Shown piece by piece: positions 53,005 through 63,022 of a stretch of DNA of 64,000 nucleotides (position 1 is its first letter; every line of letters begins with the position of its first letter). Below the pieces are notes generated by a model, which made no database searches, was not told where the DNA came from, and saw only the letters and a list, made by a program, of their open reading frames with translations. The DNA comes from Rheinheimera sp. SA_1. GTDB lineage: Bacteria > Pseudomonadota > Gammaproteobacteria > Enterobacterales > Alteromonadaceae. The DNA lies in contig NZ_LXWK01000011.1 of the NCBI RefSeq assembly GCF_001669775.1, positions 806,001 to 870,000 on the forward strand. Reading direction: 5' to 3'. Position numbers and translations under genes: made by a program.

Positions 53005-55881
53005 ATGTCAGTTCGCAACATTTCGCAGGATCACCATTCAACAAGGCAGTTTTCACAATCGCCATTTTCACCAACGTCCTTTGCCAAAACTAAGTTAACC
53101 ACTTTGGTACTATTGGCGTTGGCGGCAGTGCAACCCATGCTCGCCTCGGCAGAAGATACGGCTGATAACAAAGCAAAAAATGCCAAAGATGAACAAGTGG
53201 AAAAAATCCAGGTCACTGGTATTCGCAGCAGTATTAAAGAGTCATTGTTTTTAAAACAAAATGCCACCAGCGTGGTTGATGTGGTGGTCGCTGAAGATAT
53301 TGGTAAATTCCCCGACGAAAACCTGGCCGAAGCGTTGCAGCGGATCCCGGGCATTACCATTACCCGTAATGGTGGCGAAGGGCAGAATGTGGTGATCCGC
53401 GGCCTTGGCGCTGGTTACAACATCACAACGCTGAATGGCCGCAAACTCGCATCTGAAAACAGCGGCCGCGATTTTAATTACGACACCATTGCCTCTGAAC
53501 TGGTGAGCACTATTGCGGTGTATAAATCGCCGGAAGCACGGTTGCAGGAAGGTGGTATTGGCGCCGTTGTTGACATTCAAACCCGTAAGCCGCTGGATTT
53601 AAAAGGTTTCACCATGGCAGCTTCTGCCAAAGGTGTGTATGAAGAACGCACCGGTGACACCCAGCCGCATGTTTCGTTTCTGGTTGGTGATTTGTTTGAT
53701 GAAGGAAAACTTGGCGTGTTGCTGACCGGTGCTTATTCAGAACGGACTTTACGCAATGATACTTATTCTGCAGCAGGCTTTTATGACGAAGCTGAAGGAG
53801 TGACTGAAGCCACCATTCCGGTTGATATGAATAATGACGGTGCCATTAATCAAACCAATGAACTGTTTCCATCAAAAGTACCGGCTTATATGTATTACGC
53901 CAATGCACAGGACGTGCGCGAGCGTCTTGGTGGCACGTTAAATGTGCAGTATCAGCCAACCGACTGGATTGATTTGAGTGCCGATGTGCTGTACTCACGT
54001 TACAACACCAACGGTAACCGCTATCAGATTGGTTTTGTGAACTACGACGAAAGCTGGACGCCCGGCACGCCAATCTTTGGCAATGCAAAATTTGGCGAAG
54101 ATGGCCGGGTGATTTCGGTGACGCAAACCGCTAATCCAATGGTTGAATTATTGAACCTGACGACACCCCGTAAAACCGACACCTGGCAGTTTGGCAGCAA
54201 TGCTAAATTCCAACTCAACGAGCAACTTGCACTGACGGCAGATTATTCTCACTCAGAAGCCAAAGATCAGAATGCCGGTGATAATCGGTTTATCGTCGCT
54301 CGTGGTTTTGTTGATTCGATTAGCATCGATTACAGCAAAAACAACAAACTACCCGACGTCTCCATAGCTCCGGGATTAAACTCAGAACAAAAGTACGGCG
54401 CACATTACAGTTACAACAGCGGCACCGGTGTCACCGATAAGGTTGACGATCTGAAACTACTGGCGACTTACACAGTCGACGATTCAATCATCACCAAAAT
54501 TGATGCCGGCGTCACTTATGTGCAGCAGACCAAAGCCCGCAGTGAGTTTTCATCCAGAAACCCCAGCCAGTTCAGTAATGGCGGTTTTTATCTGACCCGC
54601 GACAAATATAGCTTCGACAACAGTACTGTCTTCAACCAGGGCGATTTTTCATTATTCCGCATCCCGACCGATGTGTTTGTCGGTGCCAATTTTGACAAGT
54701 TCCTGGATGGCGAAGCGGGCTTACACCCGACACCATGGCCAAGTTTTGATTACGATAAATTGCTGGCTTACTACCGCAGCATCAATGCCGAAGCCGCCGA
54801 CAAAAGCATCGTGCCACAGCTGAATCAGGCCGGCGCTTTTAATGTCAAAGAGGCCATCAGCACAGCCTTTATCCAAATGAATATCGAAGATACTTTGTTT
54901 GATATGCCGTACTTTTTAAACCTTGGCCTGCGGGGCAGTAAAACCGAAGTGACCAGCAGTGGTTTTTCTTACGATTTGGCAAAAGTCGTGCTTGATGCCA
55001 ACGGCAAACCGATCAATAACGATTGGCGAACCGTGCAGCAGTTGAGTTATGAAGGCGATTACAGCAAGCTGTTGCCAAGCCTCAACTTTAAATTGACCTT
55101 GCTGGAAGATTTATTTTTCCGTTTTTCTGCCGCCGAAGTGATGAGTCGCCCCAGCCTCGACCAGTTAAAACCCTGGGTGGCACCAAATTTCACCACGTTC
55201 AAAGAAGGTTTACCGCAACTCAGTATTAACTTCCCTGATTTGCCGCCCGAGATGGCAAAACAATATGACGCTACGCTGGAATGGTATTTTGCTGATAGCA
55301 GCCAACTGGCGGCAGGTGTATTTGTCAAAGACATTCAGTCTTTTATCAGCACCGCGCGTGGACCGGTCGAGCTGCATGGCGTGAATTACTATGCCGAATA
55401 TCCAATCAGCGGTGAATATGGCGCCAGCATCAAAGGGGCTGAATTTTCCTGGCAACAGTCGATGGAAAACTGGCTACCGGTGCCTTTTGATGGCTTGGGT
55501 TTCCAATTGAACTATACCTATGTCGACAGCGAATTTGAGGATCCGGAACTCGCCGATTTGTCTTATACCGGCATGTCAAAAAATTCCTATAATGCCGTGG
55601 TTTATTACGAAAAAGACGGCATTCAGGCCCGGTTGGCGTATAACTGGCGGAGTAAGTTTTTACTCTATCCGGGTGACTGGGGTGGCGACAGCTGGATTGC
55701 CGATTATGGTCAGCTTGATGCGAGCGCCAGCTACGACATCAACGATCAACTTTCTGTTTATACTGAAGTTTCCAACCTCACTAATCAACGTTATTGGGGT
55801 TATGTAAAACAAGAAGATCAGGTGAACTTTCTGGAACGTTTTGGCACCCAGCTGGCGGTTGGCATTCGCGGCAATTTTTAA
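53005..55881 (+). CDS. TonB-dependent outer-membrane receptor of the GalNAc locus
   Basis: This 958-residue receptor has a long signal region (to about residue 50, ending LASA-ED), a TonB-box-like segment EKIQVTGIRSSIKESL, a plug domain (about 75-190: VVDVVVAEDIGKFPDENLAE, ALQRIPGITITRNGGEGQNV, VIRGLGAGYNITTLNGRKLA) and a 22-strand-type barrel ending with aromatic-basic GIRGNF. It belongs to the TonB-Xanth-Caul type that takes up oligosaccharides. The ATG follows a strong GGAGGGGAG. Position opposite agaR and before the GH31 gene points to GalNAc-containing glycans as ligand (inference). Confidence 0.93.
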   Translation: MSVRNISQDHHSTRQFSQSPFSPTSFAKTKLTTLVLLALAAVQPMLASAEDTADNKAKNAKDEQVEKIQVTGIRSSIKESLFLKQNATSVVDVVVAEDIGKFPDENLAEALQRIPGITITRNGGEGQNVVIRGLGAGYNITTLNGRKLASENSGRDFNYDTIASELVSTIAVYKSPEARLQEGGIGAVVDIQTRKPLDLKGFTMAASAKGVYEERTGDTQPHVSFLVGDLFDEGKLGVLLTGAYSERTLRNDTYSAAGFYDEAEGVTEATIPVDMNNDGAINQTNELFPSKVPAYMYYANAQDVRERLGGTLNVQYQPTDWIDLSADVLYSRYNTNGNRYQIGFVNYDESWTPGTPIFGNAKFGEDGRVISVTQTANPMVELLNLTTPRKTDTWQFGSNAKFQLNEQLALTADYSHSEAKDQNAGDNRFIVARGFVDSISIDYSKNNKLPDVSIAPGLNSEQKYGAHYSYNSGTGVTDKVDDLKLLATYTVDDSIITKIDAGVTYVQQTKARSEFSSRNPSQFSNGGFYLTRDKYSFDNSTVFNQGDFSLFRIPTDVFVGANFDKFLDGEAGLHPTPWPSFDYDKLLAYYRSINAEAADKSIVPQLNQAGAFNVKEAISTAFIQMNIEDTLFDMPYFLNLGLRGSKTEVTSSGFSYDLAKVVLDANGKPINNDWRTVQQLSYEGDYSKLLPSLNFKLTLLEDLFFRFSAAEVMSRPSLDQLKPWVAPNFTTFKEGLPQLSINFPDLPPEMAKQYDATLEWYFADSSQLAAGVFVKDIQSFISTARGPVELHGVNYYAEYPISGEYGASIKGAEFSWQQSMENWLPVPFDGLGFQLNYTYVDSEFEDPELADLSYTGMSKNSYNAVVYYEKDGIQARLAYNWRSKFLLYPGDWGGDSWIADYGQLDASASYDINDQLSVYTEVSNLTNQRYWGYVKQEDQVNFLERFGTQLAVGIRGNF

Positions 55882-56024
55882 GCTCAGTCTGATGTAGCTT
55901 TGGTGACGGCGTACGGCTTTTGGTGAGTACGCCGCAGCATCGCCCTGTAAAACGACGCACACACATTTATCCGCCGGGATCGCAAACAGCTATTCCGGCG
56001 TTTTTACACAAAAGAGGTTGTTCC

Positions 56025-59000
56025 ATGGCTATTCGTTGTTGTCAGACCCTGTTAGCACTGGCGGTCAGTCAGGCGTTGATATTCAGCGCTGTTGGCGCAC
56101 CGATCGGTAATTTACAGCACATTAGAGCCGAAACCGGCCAGGTCGAAATGCAAACCGATCAGCAAGTCCGGCTGCAAATTCAACTGCTCAAACCGGGTTT
56201 GTTCCGGCTGCAGGCCGCTGGTGCTGATCAAAGCAAAAACAGCGCTTTCACTGGCCCAGGCGATAAAGCCGCTGCCATTGTCATTAAAAACGATTACGCC
56301 AAAGTCGAATTCAGCCTGAGCGATCAAGGTGATTATCAACTGCTGCAAACCAGCGCCATTGCGCTGCGTATCTACAAACAACCGCTGAAACTCGCCCTGT
56401 ATCAAGCCGATAATCAAAGGTTGATTTTTGAAGAGCTACAACCGCTGGAACTGGCGAAAGACTCAAGTTTCCAGACACTGAGTAGCGACAGCAACGAGCG
56501 GTTTTTCGGCGGCGGCCAGCAAAACGGAGCCTTTGAATTTAAAGGCAAAACTATGGAAATTTCTTATTCTGGTGGCTGGGAAGAAGGTGATAGGCCAAGT
56601 CCGGCGCCATTTTTTATGTCGAGCAAAGGTTATGGTGTGCTGCGTAACAGCTGGGCCAACGGAAGTTACGATTTTCGCTCCAGCGAATACATTAACTTAA
56701 GCCACAACGAACAACGGTTTGACAGTTATTATTTTGTCGGTGACTCGATTAAAGACGTGCTGGCTGACTACACCGAACTCACCGGCCGCGCCAGACTCAT
56801 TCCGCGCTGGGCCTTTGAATATGGCGACGCCGATTGTTACAACGACGGCGACAACGTGAAAAAACCAGGCACAGTGCCGGAAGGCTGGAGCGATGGCCCT
56901 ACCGGCACCACACCGGATGTGATTGAAACCGTTGCCAAAAAATACCGTGAACACGACATGCCAGGCGGCTGGATCTTACCCAACGATGGCTACGGCTGTG
57001 GTTATACCGATTTACCTAAAGTCGTGGCAGGTCTGGCTAAATACGGGTTCAGAACCGGCCTCTGGACCGAAAACGGCGTTGATAAAATCGCCTGGGAAGT
57101 CGGCACCGCCGGTTCCCGCGCGCAAAAACTCGATGTCGCCTGGACCGGACAGGGTTATCAGTTTGCGCTCGACGCTAATAAATCCGCCGCTGACGGCATT
57201 CTCAATAACTCCGACTCAAGACCCTTTTTATGGACAGTGATGGGCTGGGCCGGTATTCAACGTTACGCCGTGACCTGGACCGGCGACCAGTCCGCCAGCT
57301 GGGACTATATCCGCTGGCATATTCCGACCTTAATTGGCTCGGGTTTATCTGGCCAGACTTACGCCACCGGCGATGTCGACGCGATTTTTGGCGGCAGCCC
57401 GGAAACCTACACCCGCGATTTACAGTGGAAAGCTTTTACGCCGGTGCTAATGGGCATGTCGGGTTGGGCCAAAGCGGCGCGTAAACATCCGTGGTGGTAC
57501 GACGAACCTTACCGCAGCATCAACCGCGATTATCTAAAACTGAAAATGCGGCTGATGCCTTATATGTATACCGCCGCTTATGAAGCGGAAATCACCGGCG
57601 CACCGATTTTACGCGGCCTGATGTGGGACTTTCCGCAAGATCCAAACGCCTTTACCGAAGCCCATAAATATCAGTTTTTAGTCGGCAAAGATTTGTTAGT
57701 GGCGCCAGTGTATCGTTCGATGGCAGCTAGTAAAGGCTGGCGCAAAGACGTGTATCTGCCGCAAGGTCAGTGGCTTGACTACTGGGATGGCCGGGTGGTT
57801 GATGCACCTGCATCCGGCCTAAAACTCGACTACAAAGTTGATTTAAAAACCATGCCGCTGTTTGTCCGCGCCGGCGCAATTTTGCCGATGTATCCGGCAT
57901 CCTTATATGACGGTGAAAAACCCAAAGACGTGTTGACGTTGGATATTTACCCTTATGGCACCAGCAGTTATCTGATGTATGAAGATGATGGCAATACCCG
58001 CCAGTATCAGCAGGGCAAATTTAGTCAGCAAGCCTTTACCGTCAAGGCGCCTGAAGGGAAAGCCGGTGACATTCAAATTGAGATTGCGCCGGTCACGGGT
58101 GAATATCAGGGCCAGGAGCAACAACGGCAATATCAGTTGCAGGTACATAGCAGAGTCAAACCAGAGCAGGTAAAACTGGCAGGGAAAGCGCTGCCACAAC
58201 TCAAAGACGCTGCAGCTTTTGAAATAGCAAAAAGTGGCTGGTATTTCAGCACCGAAAAATACGGGGTGATTTATGCCAAAACTGCAAAGGTCTCAATTCG
58301 CGAAGCGTTGCAGTTTGAGCTAACCATTAATCCGGCGCTGACTTTAGCGGCCACCGCTGGTTATCCGGCCGCGCCGGAGCTTGGCAACGCCATCGCCGCC
58401 GACAGTTTGCTGGTGCTGAACCGCCCTGCCGAAGAGTCGGGTCATCTGCTGGAAAATGCTTTTGATGACAATCCAACCACCTGGTTTAGAACCAAACGCG
58501 ATCAAGCACTGAAAACCGGTGCTCACGAATTTACGTTGGCACTTGGCGAGCGGCGGATGGTCAACGGTTTTGAAATTGCGCCAAGGAATGACCAGCATTG
58601 GAAATATGGTCAGGTGCGCGATTATGAAGTCTATATTGCTGACAACAACGGCGAATGGGGCGAAGTGGCACATCGCGGCACGTTAAAAGTGCAGCAGACC
58701 AGCCAAAAAGTCGAATTCCCGGCCAAAGCGGGTACCTTGTTCAGATTCCGGGTGCTGAGTACCCAGGATCAGGCAGAAGATGGCAGCGCGCTGGATCCAA
58801 TGGTAACGGCGGCTGGCGATGACAAAGCAGTCGATGACAACAAAACAAAACCGGCCATCGCCAAAGCTTTTAACGCCCTGTTGCCAAAACAGGTCACGCC
58901 GATCACCATTTCCGAATTTAAAGTGCTGGAGCAACCACTGCCCAATCAGCCGCAGTTGCAACAGCCATTATCGGAAGTGACCGCCAGCGTCAGCGAAAAT

Positions 59001-59402
59001 AGCCGCGGCCCGGTGGAACTCAATAGCGCGAACGGCGGCAAAAAAGCCAAAGATGGCGGCCACATGCAAATGAACGGACTGAAGTTCCGTAAAGGCTTAG
59101 GGGTTGCCGGGCAAAGCCGCATCGATTACCCGCTATCAGGACATTGGCAACTGTTCCGCGCCGATGTTGGCATCGACGATAGCTGTCGCCAGCATGGCAG
59201 CGTGCAATTCCAAATCTATGGTGACGACCAGTTACTGTACGATTCAGGCACCTTGCAGGCGCCGGCCGTGGTGAAACCGCAACTGGATATTCGCGGAATT
59301 AAACTTTTGAGCTTGCGCACCAAAGCAGGTAACGAAAAAGTCTGCGCCAACTGGGCCAATGCGATGGTGATTGGGTTTGCCGGGGATAAAGTGGGTAAGT
59401 AA
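56025..59402 (+). CDS. Secreted GH31 glycosidase with carbohydrate-binding modules, probable alpha-N-acetylgalactosaminidase
   Basis: This 1125-residue enzyme has a signal peptide (about 1-25), an N-terminal beta-domain (about 30-215), a GH31 barrel (about 220-560) and beta-domains after it. The barrel contains RFFGGGQQNGAFEFKG, WILPNDGYGCGY, LWTENGVDK, QKLDVAWTGQGYQ and YAVTWTGDQSASWDYIRWHI. A F5/8-type module (about 815-940) and a NPCBM-type module (about 1000-1120) follow. Such modular GH31 enzymes include alpha-N-acetylgalactosaminidases, and the aga genes beside it favour that activity. The ATG at 56025 starts the signal peptide; an upstream GTG does not fit. It ends at a strong terminator. 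Confidence 0.87.
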   Translation: MAIRCCQTLLALAVSQALIFSAVGAPIGNLQHIRAETGQVEMQTDQQVRLQIQLLKPGLFRLQAAGADQSKNSAFTGPGDKAAAIVIKNDYAKVEFSLSDQGDYQLLQTSAIALRIYKQPLKLALYQADNQRLIFEELQPLELAKDSSFQTLSSDSNERFFGGGQQNGAFEFKGKTMEISYSGGWEEGDRPSPAPFFMSSKGYGVLRNSWANGSYDFRSSEYINLSHNEQRFDSYYFVGDSIKDVLADYTELTGRARLIPRWAFEYGDADCYNDGDNVKKPGTVPEGWSDGPTGTTPDVIETVAKKYREHDMPGGWILPNDGYGCGYTDLPKVVAGLAKYGFRTGLWTENGVDKIAWEVGTAGSRAQKLDVAWTGQGYQFALDANKSAADGILNNSDSRPFLWTVMGWAGIQRYAVTWTGDQSASWDYIRWHIPTLIGSGLSGQTYATGDVDAIFGGSPETYTRDLQWKAFTPVLMGMSGWAKAARKHPWWYDEPYRSINRDYLKLKMRLMPYMYTAAYEAEITGAPILRGLMWDFPQDPNAFTEAHKYQFLVGKDLLVAPVYRSMAASKGWRKDVYLPQGQWLDYWDGRVVDAPASGLKLDYKVDLKTMPLFVRAGAILPMYPASLYDGEKPKDVLTLDIYPYGTSSYLMYEDDGNTRQYQQGKFSQQAFTVKAPEGKAGDIQIEIAPVTGEYQGQEQQRQYQLQVHSRVKPEQVKLAGKALPQLKDAAAFEIAKSGWYFSTEKYGVIYAKTAKVSIREALQFELTINPALTLAATAGYPAAPELGNAIAADSLLVLNRPAEESGHLLENAFDDNPTTWFRTKRDQALKTGAHEFTLALGERRMVNGFEIAPRNDQHWKYGQVRDYEVYIADNNGEWGEVAHRGTLKVQQTSQKVEFPAKAGTLFRFRVLSTQDQAEDGSALDPMVTAAGDDKAVDDNKTKPAIAKAFNALLPKQVTPITISEFKVLEQPLPNQPQLQQPLSEVTASVSENSRGPVELNSANGGKKAKDGGHMQMNGLKFRKGLGVAGQSRIDYPLSGHWQLFRADVGIDDSCRQHGSVQFQIYGDDQLLYDSGTLQAPAVVKPQLDIRGIKLLSLRTKAGNEKVCANWANAMVIGFAGDKVGK

Positions 59403-59429
59403 ACACCAATTAACTCAGCCCTAAGCTTG

Positions 59430-59463
59430 AAAAAAAGCCGCACTCAAATCAGTGCGGCTTTTT
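59430..59463. terminator. Bidirectional terminator after the GH31 gene
   Basis: A GCCGCACT/AGTGCGGC stem with a six-base loop is flanked by A7 and T5, between converging genes. Confidence 0.92.
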
Positions 59464-59508
59464 GTTGGTGGCAACGTTCAAAGCGACGGTCAGTCATCAG
59501 CGACTGCC

Positions 59509-60264
59509 CTAACAAGCCCCTTCCACCAACGACTGCGCATTAATCCGGTAGCGCTCCTGCAACAAGTGGTATTTGTCATCTTGCAACACCGCTTTTAGCG
59601 CAGCATCAAATGCTTTGGCATCTTCGGCTTTACGAAAAGCGGCGCGGTAATAGCTGGCCGGAAACAACGGGTGAATTTTAACTTGTTGTGGTGGCGAAAT
59701 TTTGTCGTGATGGTAATAAAAAATATTCACATCCATCACCAGCGCCTGCACCCGTTTTTTATGCAACGACTCTACCTGACTACTTTGCTCCACGGTTTCG
59801 CGGTATTTATAAGAGTGCTCGACCGCTTGCCGGTAATCATCCCCCAGCAACTGCGAGGCATTCTGAAAAGCCAGTAACGACAAGTCACGTAAATCACTGA
59901 ATTGCACAATAGAAAGCGCATCTGCTTCCAGACTGACCACCACATTTTGGTAGCGAATATAGGGGCAGCTGTAGAAAAGTTCAGATTGGGCGTTATTCAT
60001 TGGCTGCAAAGTGGCGATATCGCCGATCCCTTGCTGCAGTAAAGTTTGGATCCGTTTATTCGGTACATGGGTGAATTCAGCGCGGTAGCCCATCCGCAAC
60101 ACGATTTCACGCAGTAATTCCAGTTCAAAACCATCTGAGGTTTCAATTTGCACATAAGGGGGTTTGTTCATGCCAACCAGCACTTGCAGTGGTGGTTTCT
60201 CCTGCGCCAGCGCTGGCAACGTCAGACTGAACACCATCACTATCCAACAAACAACTTTTGTCAT
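59509..60264 (-). CDS. Periplasmic solute-binding-like protein (SBP_bac_3 fold)
   Basis: This 251-residue protein has a signal peptide (about 1-21, ending ALA-QE) and a two-lobed binding fold opening LQVLVGMNKPPYVQIETSDG, then FELELLREIVLRMGYRAEF and GIGDIATLQP. It resembles the single-domain amino-acid-binding-like proteins common in Alteromonadales that have no ABC transporter genes beside them. The ATG at 60264 follows GGAAG; a much longer frame upstream lacks a signal. No permease is near, so a sensory or orphan binding role is possible. Confidence 0.85.
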   Translation of the reverse strand: MTKVVCWIVMVFSLTLPALAQEKPPLQVLVGMNKPPYVQIETSDGFELELLREIVLRMGYRAEFTHVPNKRIQTLLQQGIGDIATLQPMNNAQSELFYSCPYIRYQNVVVSLEADALSIVQFSDLRDLSLLAFQNASQLLGDDYRQAVEHSYKYRETVEQSSQVESLHKKRVQALVMDVNIFYYHHDKISPPQQVKIHPLFPASYYRAAFRKAEDAKAFDAALKAVLQDDKYHLLQERYRINAQSLVEGAC

Positions 60265-60444
60265 GCGAACTTCCGACTTTACCAACACTGCTGTAAGCAT
60301 AGTTGGCGCCAAAGCTTTTGATCCAACAATGAACACAACAATCTGGCAGCCGGTGCGACCAATTGCCGCAGCCCCTGTTGTAAGTAAAATTTTCCGGTTA
60401 GGATAAGTTTTTATAATTTTGATAATCAGCGAGTTACGCGACCT

Positions 60445-61140
60445 ATGCGCATTTTCGGCTCTATCCGGTTCTGGCGAACCTTTCATTTATGGCTGAGTTT
60501 ATTGTTGTCATTGCAACTTTTGGCCTGGTTTGGCAGCGGGCTGGTGATGTCGATATTGCCGATTGATGAAGTGCGGGGTGATCATTTACGCGCGCCGGTT
60601 CCGCCCATCAATTGGCAACTGGCCAGAGTGAGTCCGGCGCAATTGCCAGCTCAAACCGGTGTGTTAAGCCTGAGACAACGCGGCGAGCTGCCGGTCTATC
60701 AACTGGATAACGATGGGAAACTACAGTTTTTCAATGCACTGGATGGCAGTCCGCTGCCGGCCGTAACGGAACCGGAACTGCGCACGCTGGCGCAACAAGG
60801 TTACAAAGGCGCCGGCATGCTGCAAAGTGCTACCTTAATTGATGAATTACCGCTGGAAGCTCGTGGCCTGACCACACCGGTGTGGCAAGTTCAGTTTGCA
60901 GATGCCGACAACACGGTGTTTTATCTGGAACCAACACTTGGCCAGGTACTGCGGGTACGCACTGATAACTGGCGGGTATTCGATTTTGTCTGGATGTTAC
61001 ATATTATGGATTACGACGAACGGGACGATTTTAATCACGGTTTATTGATTGCAAGCTCGGCGCTGGCCTTGTTGTTTACTATCAGTGGCTTAGTGCTGTT
61101 GGTGCTGACGTTGCGCCGCAAAGCGGTGCGTCCGCATTAA
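60445..61140 (+). CDS. PepSY-domain membrane protein
   Basis: This 231-residue protein has a first membrane helix (about 12-38), a periplasmic PepSY-like region (about 45-180: LSLRQRGELPVYQLDNDGKL and VWQVQFADADNTVFYLEPTL, with GQVLRVRTDNWRVFDFVW) and a last helix (about 200-224). It resembles a shortened PepSY_TM protein; those are often linked to iron or flavin reduction at the membrane. The segment MLHIMDYDERDDFNH near the second helix contains His residues that could bind haem, but this is only suggestive. Confidence 0.82.
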   Translation: MRIFGSIRFWRTFHLWLSLLLSLQLLAWFGSGLVMSILPIDEVRGDHLRAPVPPINWQLARVSPAQLPAQTGVLSLRQRGELPVYQLDNDGKLQFFNALDGSPLPAVTEPELRTLAQQGYKGAGMLQSATLIDELPLEARGLTTPVWQVQFADADNTVFYLEPTLGQVLRVRTDNWRVFDFVWMLHIMDYDERDDFNHGLLIASSALALLFTISGLVLLVLTLRRKAVRPH

Positions 61141-61221
61141 ACTGCTGTCGCTGTGGCTTCGCTGGTAAATGACGTCTGCTGGCCTATACTGCAATTGATA
61201 AGCAATCAACGGAGTATGAAC

Positions 61222-61449
61222 ATGGATAACAGTCACCATTCTTTAAGTCAGTTGTTTGATCAGCTGGGACTCGACAGCGATTACAGCAGTATCGAACATT
61301 TCATCAGCCAACACCGGTTACAAGGTGATTTGGCGTTATCTAAAGCCAGTTTCTGGAACACCGCCCAAGCCACATTTTTAAGGGAATCTTATACCCAGGA
61401 TGCCGATTGGGTGGAAGTGATTGATCAGCTGAATCAGCGTTTGCGCTGA
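61222..61449 (+). CDS. DUF2789 protein
   Basis: This 75-residue, probably cytoplasmic protein opens HSLSQLFDQLGLDSDYSSIE and has FWNTAQATFLRESYTQDADW, the DUF2789 pattern. The ATG at 61222 has GGAG seven bases upstream, and the length fits the family. Function unknown. Confidence 0.85.
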   Translation: MDNSHHSLSQLFDQLGLDSDYSSIEHFISQHRLQGDLALSKASFWNTAQATFLRESYTQDADWVEVIDQLNQRLR

Positions 61450-61483
61450 GCGTGCTGGCGTTAGAAGTTGCAGCGTCGGGAAT

Positions 61484-62806
61484 TTAATCCCGGATCTGAA
61501 TTTGATACAACGGCAGTGCATCCAGCCGTTGGTTGATATCGGCTAGTATTTTCTGATAATCGGCTGAATCAACTGACTGATATTTTTGTTCAAAGCTTTG
61601 CTGGGAAATACCTTCCGGCAACCGCGACTTGCTGGGAAATAACTCGGCTTCGGTGCGTTCCTGACTAAAAAACTGCTGCAATTGCGCGGCTGAGCTAGCG
61701 GAACCAATGGCAATCTGCGCAAATCGTACTCCGGCCCGATCCGCTAACAAATCGACAAAACTAAAACCACTACCGCCTTTAATCGAATCCAAGAGTTCTT
61801 TGGCTTCGCCAACAGTGTCGCTGACGTTTTTATTGGTCAGCACCTGAATGGTCGCCGAATAGATAAAATGTTGTTGTAAATCAGGGCGCCTGGCCAAAGT
61901 AACCCGGGGTGGTTTTACCCCTGGCGCCCTTTTCACTTCATTCACCAGTAACTGTAAATTACGGCCACCGAGCAATTGTGCCATCGCCAGCAGTACTGCC
62001 TGATTTTCCTGTTGCGCCCGGCCAGGTTCATCCTGATAAACCGCAGTACGCGCTTGCGCCTGACGAAACAACAACTGCAAGTAACTGATTAAACTGCTGT
62101 TCGGATTGGCCACTGCATGTTCAGCAGCAATTTTATAATAAAACTCCAGATTGGCAGTTTGCGCCGGTGAACTAAATAACTCACGGTAGACTGACAACCC
62201 GGATTGTTTCAGCCGTTGTAAATCCCAGCCGCCAGGTCTGGTCACTTCAACTTTGACTTCATCTTGCTGAAATTGCACCGAGCGAACCATGGCCAATAGG
62301 TTTTCGCCTTTGCCAGAGCCCCACAATTGATCGGCAAACCAGCCCAGCAGATTAAGCGCAGTTTCGCCAGGGACCGTTAACATGCCGAGCGTCACCTGAT
62401 GCACGTCCAGCGGACCGGTGGACGGTCGCACCTGCACACTGGCATTTAAATAATAGGGTTTACCAAGTAGCGATACCGGTAAAGTCATAAATGTGGTCAA
62501 ACCGGCCGGGTTGACCTGCGCCTGGCCACGAAAGCCAGGCAAGGTACGGCTGGCCAGCGCAAAAGCGGAATTAAGCTCGTCGGTATTGGCAGAAAAAACC
62601 CACTGTTGCTCGGTTGGGTTTCGTATTGCCGCATTCAGGTTGCTCAGCAGTTGTTTACTATGCCGCACTGCATCCGCGTTCATCTGACCTTGAGGGGTTA
62701 ACAGGGGTTGGGCGTCAAACAATAACCAAAAGCAAATACCGCACAAAGTGACAATCACCAGAATCAATGTCAGCACTTGCCGGAATAAATGATGTACCGC
62801 CTTCAT
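61484..62806 (-). CDS. Unrecognised membrane-anchored protein
   Basis: This 440-residue protein has one N-terminal membrane helix (about 9-30, LTLILVIVTLCGICFWLLF) and a large extracytoplasmic part. An N-terminal region (about 45-190) with ANTDELNSAFALASRTLPGF and LNASVQVRPSTGPLDVHQVT looks like a lipid-binding or AsmA/YceB-like beta fold. A helical half with a GGS/GGR-rich segment follows. No catalytic motif is seen. The ATG at 62806 has AGGG upstream; a longer frame to 62911 lacks support. I do not recognise the family. Confidence 0.7.
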   Translation of the reverse strand: MKAVHHLFRQVLTLILVIVTLCGICFWLLFDAQPLLTPQGQMNADAVRHSKQLLSNLNAAIRNPTEQQWVFSANTDELNSAFALASRTLPGFRGQAQVNPAGLTTFMTLPVSLLGKPYYLNASVQVRPSTGPLDVHQVTLGMLTVPGETALNLLGWFADQLWGSGKGENLLAMVRSVQFQQDEVKVEVTRPGGWDLQRLKQSGLSVYRELFSSPAQTANLEFYYKIAAEHAVANPNSSLISYLQLLFRQAQARTAVYQDEPGRAQQENQAVLLAMAQLLGGRNLQLLVNEVKRAPGVKPPRVTLARRPDLQQHFIYSATIQVLTNKNVSDTVGEAKELLDSIKGGSGFSFVDLLADRAGVRFAQIAIGSASSAAQLQQFFSQERTEAELFPSKSRLPEGISQQSFEQKYQSVDSADYQKILADINQRLDALPLYQIQIRD

Positions 62807-63022
62807 CGACACCCTGGGGACCTTCTCGCTGCAAAAACCGTATCTTAGCAGAAGGATCGTTATCTGCAGCAAGCTTTTCACGGTCAACGTCGGGATCGGC
62901 AAGTCACCCACAGCAGCTTAACTTTCAACACTTCAAGTTGATCCAGTGACTTTGTCGCAGCCGCACGATATATTCTTCAGAACGAATTTAACCCGACGCA
63001 GCAATAGCCAACTAAGCTGTTG

